NCBI RefSeq assembly: GCF_015356865.1
Contig: NZ_JAAFZA010000012.1
Location: 31,751-95,750 of the forward strand
Source: Catenulispora pinisilvae
Lineage (GTDB): Bacteria > Actinomycetota > Actinomycetes > Streptomycetales > Catenulisporaceae
DNA: 64,000 nt
Direction of reading: 5' to 3'
Shown: piece by piece, positions 26,066 to 34,618 of the stretch
How positions within the stretch are numbered: position 1 is the first letter of the stretch
Layout: each line of letters opens with the position of its first letter
The notes under the pieces: model-generated
The model's database searches: none
Told to the model about the DNA's origin: nothing
What the model saw: only the letters and a program-made list of their open reading frames with translations
Position numbers and translations under genes: made by a program

Positions 26066-27801
26066 GGCAGGTCACCGCCTTCACAGCCTGATGCGGTGGT
26101 CAGGGCGGCGCACGGGACGCAGTCCGGGCCGCAGCTGGCCGGGGCGGTCCGAGCCCATGTGATGAACGCTTCGGTCTCGGCGATGATCTCGTTCATGTCC
26201 TGGGTGCCGCGCTCCTCAAGCCAGTCCGCGGACTCAGCGTCGACGCCCGCCCGCAGCATCGCGATCGTGCCTCGGGCGTCGCGCTGTTCCCGGTGGGCGG
26301 CGGCGACAGCCTGGCCAAGACAGTGGGTGCCGACGGTCGCCATGAACGCCGCCGCCTGCTGGTCTTCCTCCAGCCCGTCGGCGGGCTGCTGCTTATCCGT
26401 GGCCGAGACTTGCTGTTGCTCAGGCGCCGCCGTCTCCGGCTCTGGGGCGGCGTTCTGGCCGGGGGTGCGCAGCGGCATCATCAGGTAGCGGTAGCCGTCG
26501 TAGTCGTCGGCGGTGAGATTGTGGTGTCCGGTCAGCACGACCGGTTTGGCCGGGTTGGTGAAGCCGATGCGGACGTACTGGGTGTTCAGGGTTTTCAGTC
26601 CGTCGATGAGGTATGCGGGGTTGAACGAGGCGACCAGCGGGGTCTCTCCGGGCCAGACGGCGGGCACCGGTTCGCTGGCCTGTGCTTCGTCTCCGGCTCC
26701 GGCCTCCAGCAGGACGCTGGTGCCGTCGAAGGTCATGCGGATCGGTGAGGTGCGGTCGGCGACCAGGGCGACCCGTTCGACAGCGGCCAGCAGGGCCTTG
26801 GTGTCGGCGACCGCCCCGGTGTTCTGCGTCGGGAACAGCGACCGGTACCTAACGTACTCGCTCCTAAGGCAGCGGCCGGTGGTGTGCTGCTCCCCGAAGG
26901 CCAGCCCGGCGAGCCCGGCCCGGTGCTCGGCCTGGACGCGGGCCTCGGTGCGCCGGTCGGCGATCTCCCGTGCCTTCACGACGTCCGGGTGGCCGTGCCA
27001 CATCCGAGACTCCAACTCGGCCAGGACCTGGCGCGCCTTAGCTTCGGCTGCGATCTCGTCGCCGGCTTCGGGCTGCCAGGTCAGGCGTAGGTCGCCGATG
27101 GTCTTGGCCCAGCGGGTGGCCACGGTCTTGAGGAGCTTCGCGGGCAGCAGAGCCGTCCACGTCTCGGCGTCCAGGTCGTCGGGGATCCAGGGGACCTCTG
27201 CGGTGGCCAGCCGGAATCGGTCGGTCCCGGCCAGCGTCAGCGTCTTGCCCTCGCCGGTGATCTGGATGCCGGTCAGCATCGGGATCGTGTCGTCGCGCGC
27301 TGCCGAGACGATGACCCGCTTGATGGCGGCGACCAGTGCCGGGGCATCGACCGTTCCGCCTGCGGCTGGGATGGCGGGCAGCTGCGGGTAGTCCTCGACC
27401 GGGAGTGTCTGGAGGGTGTAGCGGGTGGGCCCGGCCTGCACGATCAGCTTGGAGCCTTCAGCGAACAGGGTGACGCTGTCGGCGTCCAGCTTCTTCAGCA
27501 GGTCGTGCAGCAGCCTGCCGTGCACCAGCAGCCTGCCCGGCGTGGTCGTGACGGCCGGGATCCGATCGCGTGTCGCGTGGTCGAAGTTCCAGGCGGACAG
27601 CGTCAGGTGGCCGTCGGTGGCTTCCAGCACGATCCCGGCCAGCACGGGGGCGGCCGGTCTGGTCGGCAGGCTGGCGGCCACCCCGTTGCCCGCGACCAGC
27701 AGGGCCTTGCGATCGACGGTGGTGTTGAACTGCGGTGTGGCAGTAGAAGCGCCCGCCGCCTGGTCGGCGGCGGGCGTGGTGAGCTCCAGGGTTGTGGTCA
27801 A
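26062..27801 (-). CDS. dnaN: DnaN-like beta sliding clamp with insertion and C-terminal extension
   Basis: 579 residues from TTG 27801, where GGAGG lies 8 bases upstream and TTGA overlaps the upstream stop; an in-frame ATG at 27816 has no SD. Domain I spans about 25-145, domain II starts at 150 with DTIPMLTGIQI and GTDRFRLA (193-199), and the fold ends with YLMMPLR at 439-445, the usual clamp terminus. Bacterial clamps are about 370 residues. Here a helical insertion at about 243-305 interrupts domain II, and about 130 residues follow the canonical end, including CGPDCVPC. A phage clamp would tether a polymerase or repair enzymes to DNA during replication. Confidence 0.85.
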   Translation of the reverse strand: MTTTLELTTPAADQAAGASTATPQFNTTVDRKALLVAGNGVAASLPTRPAAPVLAGIVLEATDGHLTLSAWNFDHATRDRIPAVTTTPGRLLVHGRLLHDLLKKLDADSVTLFAEGSKLIVQAGPTRYTLQTLPVEDYPQLPAIPAAGGTVDAPALVAAIKRVIVSAARDDTIPMLTGIQITGEGKTLTLAGTDRFRLATAEVPWIPDDLDAETWTALLPAKLLKTVATRWAKTIGDLRLTWQPEAGDEIAAEAKARQVLAELESRMWHGHPDVVKAREIADRRTEARVQAEHRAGLAGLAFGEQHTTGRCLRSEYVRYRSLFPTQNTGAVADTKALLAAVERVALVADRTSPIRMTFDGTSVLLEAGAGDEAQASEPVPAVWPGETPLVASFNPAYLIDGLKTLNTQYVRIGFTNPAKPVVLTGHHNLTADDYDGYRYLMMPLRTPGQNAAPEPETAAPEQQQVSATDKQQPADGLEEDQQAAAFMATVGTHCLGQAVAAAHREQRDARGTIAMLRAGVDAESADWLEERGTQDMNEIIAETEAFITWARTAPASCGPDCVPCAALTTASGCEGGDLP

Positions 27802-28088
27802 GCGGGGGTCCTCCATATTGGGTGGTCGGGCACGTGGTGTACAGCCGCTGCCGACGTATCGATCGGCGGAACGGCGCCGGCTTGGGGAAGGGCGCCGTCC
27901 GCCAGGTATCGATCGGCGATCTCGTGCGCCAGCTGCCCCGCCTGGCGCCGGTCTGTGGCGTGCAGGCCGGTCGGCGTGCGGATTCGGTCGGTGTAGGTGA
28001 ACAGCTCGCCGCTGGCGTGCACCCAATGCACGGCGGTGACCCCGTCGATGACGTATGCGGTGTAGTCGGGGTTGAGGAACCCGAACAC
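27798..28088 (-). CDS. Hypothetical small protein upstream of the clamp
   Basis: 96 residues from ATG 28088. A FGFLNPDYTAYVIDGVTAVHWVHASGELFTY beta-rich start is followed by a helix. It is coupled by TTGA overlap to the clamp gene. No family recognised. Confidence 0.55.
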   Translation of the reverse strand: MFGFLNPDYTAYVIDGVTAVHWVHASGELFTYTDRIRTPTGLHATDRRQAGQLAHEIADRYLADGALPQAGAVPPIDTSAAAVHHVPDHPIWRTPA

Positions 28089-28098
28089 GGCGGCCTCC

Positions 28099-29283
28099 TC
28101 AGCGGTTGTACGCGGCGGCCAGCTCCATCGCCCGGATCCCGGAGTCGCCGAGTTTGTGCGCGGTGTCCGGGTCGTCGATGGTCTGGGCCACGGAGGTGAC
28201 GGCGTGCAGGATCCCGCCGGAGGTGGTCACCCCGCCCTTGATGAAGTGGTTGAGCAGCTCGGCCTGCGCCGCCTTCGGCATCTCCAGGGTCTTGACGACG
28301 TACTCGATCGTCTTGGGCGCGTCGTTCACCGGCACCCCGGCGGCGGACTGCATGGCCTGCACCTTCTTCTGCACGTATTCCGGGGTCAGCCAGTTCGTGA
28401 CCGCATCGGTGGTCTGCGAGGTCACCAGGGCCTTGAACGCTGCCACCGTGGCCGCTGACGGATCGATTGTGCCGTCGTCCAGCTTGGCCCCGATGTGCGC
28501 CCGGGACACGGTGTCCATGGTCTGCACCAGGCCGTTGCCGCACACCTCGGCGCGCAGCCACGGGGCGATGGTGTACTTCCCGGCGCCCACCTCGGAGTTG
28601 GAGAACCGGAACCCGGCGCTGATGATCGGCATGTTCTCACCCGTGCGCGACGGGTCGAACGGCGACCGGTACCCGGCCAGCAGGCCGCGGGCGGCCACGG
28701 CGATCTGCGGGGCCACGACGGTGACGTACATCCGGGTCTCGGACAGGTCGCAGGAGGTGACCTCGACGTTGACGCCGGCCGCGCGGATCCCGTCCAGGGC
28801 GCACAGCAGCACGTCCAGGTTGTCAATGATGCCGTAGCGGGAGGACAGTAGCGCCCGCAGCACCCCGCCGCCGCGCTGCGGGTCGACCAGCAGCCGCAGC
28901 AGGAAGGACTTGCCCGAGTCCCCTGCATCGGCCAGCCAGTGCCCGACGTTCGCCTCCCACAGCCCCGGCGCATCGGCGCGCAGGCGCCGCAGGTATTCCA
29001 GCGGGATCTTCAGCTTGTTGGCGATCTGGGACTCGGCGTGCCGGGTCGGCACGTACAGTCCGTCCAGCATTGTCACGCCGTCTTCGTCGATGTGCGGCAC
29101 TGTCTGCGGGATGGACAGCCGGGCGGCGTCGGCGCGCAGCTGGGCGGCCGGGACCACCACGTCCACGGCCTTGGCGGCCTGCTCCGTCAGCATGTCGAAC
29201 AGCGTGTTCAGGTCGGAGTTGCGCAGCGTCAGGTCCCCGCTCGGGGGCGGGGCGGGCCGGTCGAGGATCACGGGCTCACTCAA
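28099..29283 (-). CDS. DUF932 phage/plasmid-like protein
   Basis: 394 residues from TTG 29283, with AAGGAA eight bases upstream. The body follows the DUF932 (TIGR03299-type) pattern: a YLRRLRADAPGLWEANVGHWL helix, RALLSSRYGIIDNLDVLLCALDGI, a VTSCDLSETRMYVTVVAP strand pair, FRFSNSEVGAGKYTIAPWL, and a KALVTSQTTDAV helix. DUF932 proteins are widespread on phages and conjugative plasmids; their role is not settled, though links to DNA recombination have been suggested. It heads the clamp operon. Confidence 0.82.
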   Translation of the reverse strand: MSEPVILDRPAPPPSGDLTLRNSDLNTLFDMLTEQAAKAVDVVVPAAQLRADAARLSIPQTVPHIDEDGVTMLDGLYVPTRHAESQIANKLKIPLEYLRRLRADAPGLWEANVGHWLADAGDSGKSFLLRLLVDPQRGGGVLRALLSSRYGIIDNLDVLLCALDGIRAAGVNVEVTSCDLSETRMYVTVVAPQIAVAARGLLAGYRSPFDPSRTGENMPIISAGFRFSNSEVGAGKYTIAPWLRAEVCGNGLVQTMDTVSRAHIGAKLDDGTIDPSAATVAAFKALVTSQTTDAVTNWLTPEYVQKKVQAMQSAAGVPVNDAPKTIEYVVKTLEMPKAAQAELLNHFIKGGVTTSGGILHAVTSVAQTIDDPDTAHKLGDSGIRAMELAAAYNR

Positions 29284-29547
29284 CGGTCACGTTCCTTTTC
29301 GAGAGGTCAGCGTGGGAACGGCCGCTCACACAGGACGTGGCGCGGCCGGGATCTGGGAAGCGTTGTCGGTCATGCGGTGATCGGCTCGGGGCTGCTCTGT
29401 TGGTGGTCGTCTGGTAGGCCGTCAGCACCTCCGTCGCCGAGGTCCCGAATCGGCATAGGGTCAAGAAACATCTTCGAGTCCGCACCAGACCCGGCACGGC
29501 TAGCCGACATCCGCGAAGTGATCGGACCAGAGAACCGGGGCACCACC

Positions 29548-29823
29548 ATGAATCAGAAGATCAACGGGGCACAGCCCGAAAAGCCGCACATCCTGGGTGA
29601 CAGGGCCGTGGTCCACCAAGCCGTTGGGATGATCAGCGTTCAGCTCGCGGTGTCGATCCGAACAGCGTTGCAGCGGTTGCAGGCCTACGCCGCCGACCAC
29701 CGGCAGACTGTCGCAGACGTTGCCGCCGATGTCGTGGCCCGGCGCCTCCGCTTCAGCACCGATGGCACGGACTGCCCGGTCGGTCTTGGTCAGTCATTCG
29801 TGCCCTTGTCCAACGGATGGTGA
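29548..29823 (+). CDS. Small ANTAR-domain RNA-binding protein
   Basis: 91 residues from ATG 29548, rightward among leftward genes. Residues about 22-75 match ANTAR: AVVHQAVGMISVQLAVSIRTA, then LQRLQAYAADHRQTVADVAADVVARR. ANTAR domains are three-helix modules that bind paired hairpins in nascent RNA and prevent termination. Usually a sensor domain is attached; here there is none. The frame is open far upstream, so the start could be earlier, and the SD is weak. Its 3' end overlaps the convergent gene by 30 bases. It may act as an antiterminator on hairpins in the phage early or late transcripts. Confidence 0.72.
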   Translation: MNQKINGAQPEKPHILGDRAVVHQAVGMISVQLAVSIRTALQRLQAYAADHRQTVADVAADVVARRLRFSTDGTDCPVGLGQSFVPLSNGW

Positions 29824-30696
29824 GCTCACCGGGACCTGGCGTTCGGCCCACGGCCCGGTGTGGATCATGAGGGTGATGAGGTCGCGGGCGGAGGTGTGCA
29901 TGCCGTCGTCGAACCACTGCGATTCGATGGCGTCGCCTGCGGCGTCGGTCCATCGCAGGTGCCAGTCGATGCCTCGGGCGCGGTCGGCGTGGCCGATGCT
30001 CACGCAGCAGCAGCTGGTGCCGCCGTGGCATTCACGCGCCGGGCCGGTGCGCTCCCACCTGGGCAGCGCGAGTTGCTGCGGTGTGACGGTGGTCCCGGCC
30101 CAGACGCTGAACTCGTGCTCCCGGCCGTCGGCGCGCACCTGGTAGCCGATCTGCCAGGAGTAGTCCCGGCCGGCGAACTGGGCCGTGCCGCGTTCCCACC
30201 GGGTGGTCGCCGTGGTCGAGGCGCGCTCAGGATCGGTGACCAGCACCACAGGTTCCGGCGTCGCAACGCCTCCGGTGACCGGGTCGATGCCGCTCTCGAC
30301 GGGCAGCCCGGCCGCCTCGTTAGCGACCATCAGGCAGAACACACAGCTACGCGGCCCGTGGCCTGGAAACCAGCGGGGTTCGGCCAGGTGCGGATGGAAT
30401 GTCGCGAACTTGGCCTGCACTGCCCGGCCTTCTAGTGCGAGCTGGTGCCGGTACCAGTCGGTGTCGGGGCTTTCGTGCCGGTCGTACTCGGCGTGCTGCT
30501 CGGCCCAGGCCACGGCGGCCTGCTCGAAGGCGGCCACGGTGTAGGCGGTTCCGGTGACTGGATCGATCTCGAAAGTGCGCGCACCGCTCAGGATGTTCAG
30601 TGCGCAGCGCAGCACCGCCCGCTCCGGCTCGCTGTTGGCAGCCAGGACGTCGAGCCACAGAGCTCTGCGTACTCGCTCAACCTCGGCGTCAGCCAC
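29794..30696 (-). CDS. Hypothetical protein
   Basis: 300 residues from GTG 30696, overlapping the upstream stop by 8 bases. The N-terminal half is helical (RVRRALWLDVLAANSEPERAVL, AAVAWAEQHAEYDRH) and the middle contains CVFC near 119. The C-terminal half is beta-rich, with CHGGTSCCCVSIGH giving a cysteine cluster near 240-250. No family recognised. Confidence 0.57.
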   Translation of the reverse strand: MADAEVERVRRALWLDVLAANSEPERAVLRCALNILSGARTFEIDPVTGTAYTVAAFEQAAVAWAEQHAEYDRHESPDTDWYRHQLALEGRAVQAKFATFHPHLAEPRWFPGHGPRSCVFCLMVANEAAGLPVESGIDPVTGGVATPEPVVLVTDPERASTTATTRWERGTAQFAGRDYSWQIGYQVRADGREHEFSVWAGTTVTPQQLALPRWERTGPARECHGGTSCCCVSIGHADRARGIDWHLRWTDAAGDAIESQWFDDGMHTSARDLITLMIHTGPWAERQVPVSSPSVGQGHE

Positions 30697-31183
30697 GAGC
30701 GCCGCCGGGGTAGAACCCGACCGGGCCCTGTACCGTCTGCACGGTCCTGCCCACGCCGGTGCGGTAGGTGATGGTCACGTTGTAGAACCCGCGGGGCGGG
30801 GTCCAGGCGTCCATGGCGTCGCAGAACCGGCCGTCGAAGTACTCCGGGGTGCGGCCGGACTCGGTGCTGCTGGCGCCGGGCACCGGGATGGCACGGCCGT
30901 GCACGATGCGGTTGAGCTGCACCGTGCAGGAACGGATGCGGCCCGAGCCGTGGTTGATCCGCCCACTGGGGTCGAGCCCGGTGATGCCCTCGCCGCCGAA
31001 CGTGCCGTCCGGCAGCGGCCCGTCGCAGGCGTCGGATTCGATCCCGCCGTGCCAGTACGAGCCGACGTGTGCAGACCGGCACGAGTACAGGTTGGCGGTG
31101 TGCGGCCCGCTCGATGCCTGCGGGACGGTGGGCGTGGGGGTGCTGGCCAGCAGTACGGCGGCGGCGATGCTCCAGATGCTCAT
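30689..31183 (-). CDS. Putative secreted protein
   Basis: 164 residues from ATG 31183, coupled by ATGA to the upstream membrane protein. A hydrophobic N-terminal segment (SIWSIAAAVLLAST) followed by a Thr/Pro-rich region resembles a signal peptide, with possible cleavage after residue 15-20. Cysteines in the mature part (CRSAH, DACDG, RSCTVQL, RFCDAM) could form two disulfides. Function unknown; a surface protein made during lysogeny is one idea. Confidence 0.5.
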   Translation of the reverse strand: MSIWSIAAAVLLASTPTPTVPQASSGPHTANLYSCRSAHVGSYWHGGIESDACDGPLPDGTFGGEGITGLDPSGRINHGSGRIRSCTVQLNRIVHGRAIPVPGASSTESGRTPEYFDGRFCDAMDAWTPPRGFYNVTITYRTGVGRTVQTVQGPVGFYPGGARG

Positions 31184-31470
31184 CCCAGCCACCCGCGCCG
31201 CCACAGCGCCGAGCCGATCAGGTATCCGGTGGAGATGCCACCGGCGGTGAGGACCCGGGCCGGGCCGTGCAGCAAACACAGCGTCCACCAGCTGCTGTAG
31301 CCGCTGATGACCGATGCGGCGCTGAGCAGGAACAGCCCGACCGGGCCGTGGCGTCTGGGTGGTCGGCGTCGGGCGGCCAGCTTCGCGGCGGCAGCACGCG
31401 CCAGCACCGGCAGCGGCTTACGCACAGAGTTCGCCATGGCCTCGGCCGGGTCAGCGGAGACAGCAGACAT
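31180..31470 (-). CDS. Small membrane protein
   Basis: 96 residues from ATG 31470, with GGGAG upstream. A basic N-terminal half (RRRPPRRHG) is followed by two hydrophobic segments at about 47-66 and 72-90. Coupled to the secreted-protein gene. Function unknown. Confidence 0.5.
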   Translation of the reverse strand: MSAVSADPAEAMANSVRKPLPVLARAAAAKLAARRRPPRRHGPVGLFLLSAASVISGYSSWWTLCLLHGPARVLTAGGISTGYLIGSALWRRGWLG

Positions 31471-31524
31471 CAGCAACTCCCATCGGGAAGGGGTGAATGG
31501 ACGACACGGGGCAGGGACGCGGCA

Positions 31525-31561
31525 CGGCCCGGGTCCGCCGATACGGGGCAGACCCGGGCCG
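31525..31561 (-). terminator. Hairpin between two small membrane-protein genes
   Basis: An 11-bp perfect stem (31525-31535 with 31551-31561) with a 15-base loop, placed 34 bases beyond the stop of the 159-residue gene in the leftward direction. Confidence 0.6.
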
Positions 31562-31594
31562 CACTGCCTACCGGCCCGCTTCAGCGGCGGCCGG

Positions 31595-32074
31595 TCAGGT
31601 GCTCGGCGCTATCACCACCGCAGGGTTCGGATGCCCCTGCGTGATCACCCGCACGATCTTGATGATGTTGGGGTAGACCCCGAGGTTGTCGTGCCGGGTA
31701 CCGCGTATCTGGACCTGATACACCCCGCCGTACATCAGCTGGTCGAACAGCACCTGCGAGTTCAACTTGTGCGCGGTGACCTCGTTGCGGTCGGCGAACA
31801 CCCCGGCGTCGGTGAATATCCGGAAGCACGGGGCGGTGCTGCCGGTGGTCCGGGTGGTGTAGTCGGCCCGCTTGTCTACGACGGTGATGGTCACCGTGGT
31901 CTGGCTAGCGGCCCGGTGATGCTGGATCACCGTGTAGACGGCGGCGATGAGGGCCAGGACCACAACTGCGGTAGCGAACGCTATCGCGGCTATGGCCCAT
32001 CGCTGGCGGCGCGTGACTGTCGCGTCGGCCAAGTAATCCTCCGGTGGATCGGGGAAGTCCGTGCCGGCTGGCAC
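31595..32074 (-). CDS. Single-pass membrane protein
   Basis: 159 residues from GTG 32074, with a GGGGCGG-like site upstream; an in-frame start at 32095 would fall inside a hairpin. A cytoplasmic acidic N-terminus of about 25 residues, then one strong transmembrane segment (WAIAAIAFATAVVVLALIAA), then about 110 residues outside, rich in beta strand. Topology and size recall small phage-encoded envelope proteins. Function unknown. Confidence 0.52.
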   Translation of the reverse strand: MPAGTDFPDPPEDYLADATVTRRQRWAIAAIAFATAVVVLALIAAVYTVIQHHRAASQTTVTITVVDKRADYTTRTTGSTAPCFRIFTDAGVFADRNEVTAHKLNSQVLFDQLMYGGVYQVQIRGTRHDNLGVYPNIIKIVRVITQGHPNPAVVIAPST

Positions 32075-32112
32075 GCTGCACCGCCCCGACACCACAGCCG
32101 GGGCGGTGCAGC
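32075..32112 (-). terminator. 13-bp hairpin before the membrane-protein gene
   Basis: Perfect arms 32075-32087 and 32100-32112 with a 12-base loop, directly after the stop of the 112-residue gene and directly before the GTG at 32074. It could terminate the upstream transcript and also mask the ribosome-binding site. Confidence 0.6.
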
Positions 32113-32116
32113 GCCG

Positions 32117-32455
32117 TCAACCGACCGGCCGCAGGTGCCGGGCGTGGCGCGGCGACTTGTACGGCCGGACGATCTCACCGATCTCACCGATTAGCGCGGT
32201 CAGCTCGGCCAGGGTGTTGCCGGGAGCGAACAGCAGCCGGGCCTCGTTGCCGGTCAGGTTCAGGACTTTCGCGGCGGCGTCCCACACCTGCATCGACCGG
32301 TCATCGAGTCGCACCCACAGCGACGGCAGCACGTCGTACCCGGCTAGCTCCACCGCGATTGCGGCGAAGCAGTGCAGCCAGGAGCCCTGGTCCCACAGCT
32401 GCGGGTTGGCCCGGATGAACGCGAGCGTGGCGCGCAGCCCGTGAATGTCGGCCAC
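32117..32455 (-). CDS. Hypothetical phage protein of the WDQxxW type
   Basis: 112 residues from GTG 32455. An ATLAFIRANPQLWDQGSWLHCF start, an AAIAVELAGY helix, then AAAKVLNLTGNEARLLFAPGNTLAEL recall a small protein family that I have seen in Streptomyces phages (helical, with a conserved W-DQ-W-CFA pattern). Function unknown. Confidence 0.55.
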   Translation of the reverse strand: MADIHGLRATLAFIRANPQLWDQGSWLHCFAAIAVELAGYDVLPSLWVRLDDRSMQVWDAAAKVLNLTGNEARLLFAPGNTLAELTALIGEIGEIVRPYKSPRHARHLRPVG

Positions 32456-32458
32456 GGC

Positions 32459-32773
32459 TCAGCCCTCCCGCACCGGCAGCGGCTCACCGCTGCGCCAGTC
32501 CAGATGCGGCATGTCCACCGTGGACAGGGCCAGCGACTCCAGCCGCAGCCGTGCCACCAGCATCGGCGGGATGTGGATCCCGGCGGCGGCTAGGAGCGAG
32601 GCCAGCCAGTCGGCGGAGGGGACTTCCTCGGGGTCGACGCCAGCGACCGTCTTGACCGGCTGGCCGTGCAGCTCGAAGTCGCAGAAGTAGGTGCGCCGAT
32701 CCGGGTCCCACCCGACAATCGTCGCGACGTCGGGGTGTTCGTGAGGTGCGTTCGGTATCAGGTGGCGGCTCAC
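32459..32773 (-). CDS. Hypothetical protein
   Basis: 104 residues from GTG 32773, stopping 3 bases before the next start. Beta-rich first half (VATIVGWDPDRRTYFCDFELHGQPV) and helical second half. No family recognised. Confidence 0.52.
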   Translation of the reverse strand: MSRHLIPNAPHEHPDVATIVGWDPDRRTYFCDFELHGQPVKTVAGVDPEEVPSADWLASLLAAAGIHIPPMLVARLRLESLALSTVDMPHLDWRSGEPLPVREG

Positions 32774-32854
32774 TCGCCGTCCTCTCCGATCAGCAGGAGT
32801 AAACGCCGACGGGCCACGTACAATGCGCGACCCGTCGAGGCGTGGGGGCGGGTC

Positions 32855-33499
32855 TCAGGCGGAGACCTTCACCGCCTTCACGTTGTTGATCTTCTTGAGG
32901 CTGATCTGGTCCGGGTCCGTGCTCGGCTCGCCGGTCTCGGGCTCGTCCGTGACCGGGGTGTCCAGCAGCGCCTCCACCAGACGGCCGGGCAGGTCCAGAA
33001 CGGTCAGCGCCGCCTTGGCCTTCTTCGCGTCGCCGCCGGTGGCCATGTCCAGCGTCGAGGCCAGCAGGTACACCACCGACTCCCGCATCTGCTCGGCCCG
33101 CTCCGCCACCGCGTCGAGCCGGGTGATCGGGTCCACCGCCGCCTTACCGCGCGCCGGCTTCTTCACCTCCCGGCCGAAGCCGGTCGCCATCGCCTCGATC
33201 AGGTCGTCGAGCTCCTCGGCCAACGTCGGCGCGGGCTCGGTCTCGGCCAGGATCACCGCCACCGCCCGCTTCCCGCCGATGTTGACCACGGACAGCACCC
33301 GGGACAGCGACGGCACCGCCTCGGCCAGCAGGTCGGTGTCGTCCAGGGACGCCTGCACCTGACGGATGGTCTGGTAGACGCTGTTCCCGCCGTCGGTGGC
33401 GAGGCTGAACTCCAGGTTCTTCACGGACGCGGCCATGTTCTCTCCCTCATTGGTGGTGGTGTTCTTGGACTTGCGGCGGAACCAGGTGCGGAGCCTCAT
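32855..33499 (-). CDS. Hypothetical protein
   Basis: 214 residues from ATG 33499, with AAGGGAG upstream. A second good start lies at ATG 33436, which also has an AGGGAG, giving 193 residues that begin AASVKNLEFSLATDGG; this could be the true one, and the first 21 residues are basic. The body is alternating helix and strand (LAEAVPSLSRVLSVVNIGGKRAVAVIL), ending in a lysine-rich tail. No family recognised. Confidence 0.55.
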   Translation of the reverse strand: MRLRTWFRRKSKNTTTNEGENMAASVKNLEFSLATDGGNSVYQTIRQVQASLDDTDLLAEAVPSLSRVLSVVNIGGKRAVAVILAETEPAPTLAEELDDLIEAMATGFGREVKKPARGKAAVDPITRLDAVAERAEQMRESVVYLLASTLDMATGGDAKKAKAALTVLDLPGRLVEALLDTPVTDEPETGEPSTDPDQISLKKINNVKAVKVSA

Positions 33500-33541
33500 G
33501 TCACGGCTCCCTTCGGCAGCAGACGGATATCGGGGCAGGGC

Positions 33542-33772
33542 TCACAGGTCCTCGACCTCGGACAGGTCCCAGATCGCGGCGATCTGCTCACCCGTCGCGG
33601 CGTCGCGCACCACGAATCCGGACGACCCCGGGTTGATCTCGTAGCGGCGGTGGCCGTCGGTGGCGATCCACGACGACGCGGACTCGATGATCTCGATGGA
33701 CGTGGCGGAACCCTTCAGAGCAGGAATCAGAACTCGAAGATGCGCGGGCCTGGCCGGACCGGCCTCCCTCAT
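33542..33772 (-). CDS. Hypothetical small protein
   Basis: 76 residues from ATG 33772, beta-rich (SIEIIESASSWIATDGHRRYEI, GFVVRDAATGEQIAAIWDL). No family recognised. Confidence 0.45.
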   Translation of the reverse strand: MREAGPARPAHLRVLIPALKGSATSIEIIESASSWIATDGHRRYEINPGSSGFVVRDAATGEQIAAIWDLSEVEDL

Positions 33773-33880
33773 GCGCAGGACAACGGCGGCCCCGCAGGAC
33801 CGCCTGGTACCCCGAACCGCTACGACGCGGAACCAGGTCGGCAGGATGAGGACCGGCCCTGCCCGGCCGGAACTACAGGA

Positions 33881-34324
33881 TCAGGACGCCAGAGCCCAGC
33901 CGGCCTGGCCCAGCGGGATGGAATGCACCCGCACCGAGCACACCCGGGCCCGCGCTGCGGACCACACCTCCGGCGCGCCCCACGCGCCGTAACGCATCAT
34001 GTCCCGCACCGCCCGCACCCGAGCCGTCTCGGTGGCGTCCTCGGCGAACAGGCACGGCAGACAGCTCGTGCCCTCGCACAGCTCACCGTGCACACACGTC
34101 GCCCGCCCCGCAGCGGCGAACCACCGGCGCGAGGCCTCCATCACCTCCAGATGTGCCACCGTCAGCAGATGCGCGTCCCAGCCGGTAGCGGAGCGCGTCC
34201 GCCACTGCTGACGCAGATCACCCAGACGGCCGCCCAACGAACGAACGGCACGCGTCCGCTCACTGTGCGGACCGGACAGGCCCGCGCCGCCACCAATACG
34301 GCGGCGCTGCACACGCTTGGACAC
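33881..34324 (-). CDS. Hypothetical protein with Cys cluster
   Basis: 147 residues from GTG 34324, with a basic N-terminus. The middle has TCVHGELCEGTSCLPC, four cysteines and one histidine that could bind zinc. Helical elsewhere. No family recognised. The 132 bases upstream (34325-34456) show nothing. Confidence 0.5.
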   Translation of the reverse strand: MSKRVQRRRIGGGAGLSGPHSERTRAVRSLGGRLGDLRQQWRTRSATGWDAHLLTVAHLEVMEASRRWFAAAGRATCVHGELCEGTSCLPCLFAEDATETARVRAVRDMMRYGAWGAPEVWSAARARVCSVRVHSIPLGQAGWALAS

Positions 34325-34456
34325 GCCAGACTCCCAACTCGATCAGAACAGGGATCCCGGCGTGCCCGGCGCGCCGCAGCATGCGACGGGTCGAAGACGA
34401 ACCGGGGGATGACGGTGTTGTCACGCCACGAGGCGTGTCATCCGGACCAGGAACGG

Positions 34457-34618
34457 TCACGGGGTCGGGCTGGCCGTTGTCACCTGACTTGTCGGTGGTC
34501 CCGGTGGGACGAGTTCGCGTCCACACAGCAGGTACGCCAAGCTGGCCATGCCAGCGGCGACGAACAGGACGGCGAATACGCGGAAGACGAGGTCTTCGTT
34601 GCGGTCGTGGCCGTTCAC
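34457..34618 (-). CDS. 53-residue membrane protein
   Basis: GTG 34618 to TGA 34457. The GTG overlaps the stop of the 130-residue gene as GTGA, the coupling used across this arm. The peptide has a charged start (NGHDRNEDLVFRV), one transmembrane segment (FAVLFVAAGMASLAYLL) and a Pro/Thr-rich tail. The coupling makes it a likely real gene despite its size. Function unknown. Confidence 0.6.
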   Translation of the reverse strand: MNGHDRNEDLVFRVFAVLFVAAGMASLAYLLCGRELVPPGPPTSQVTTASPTP

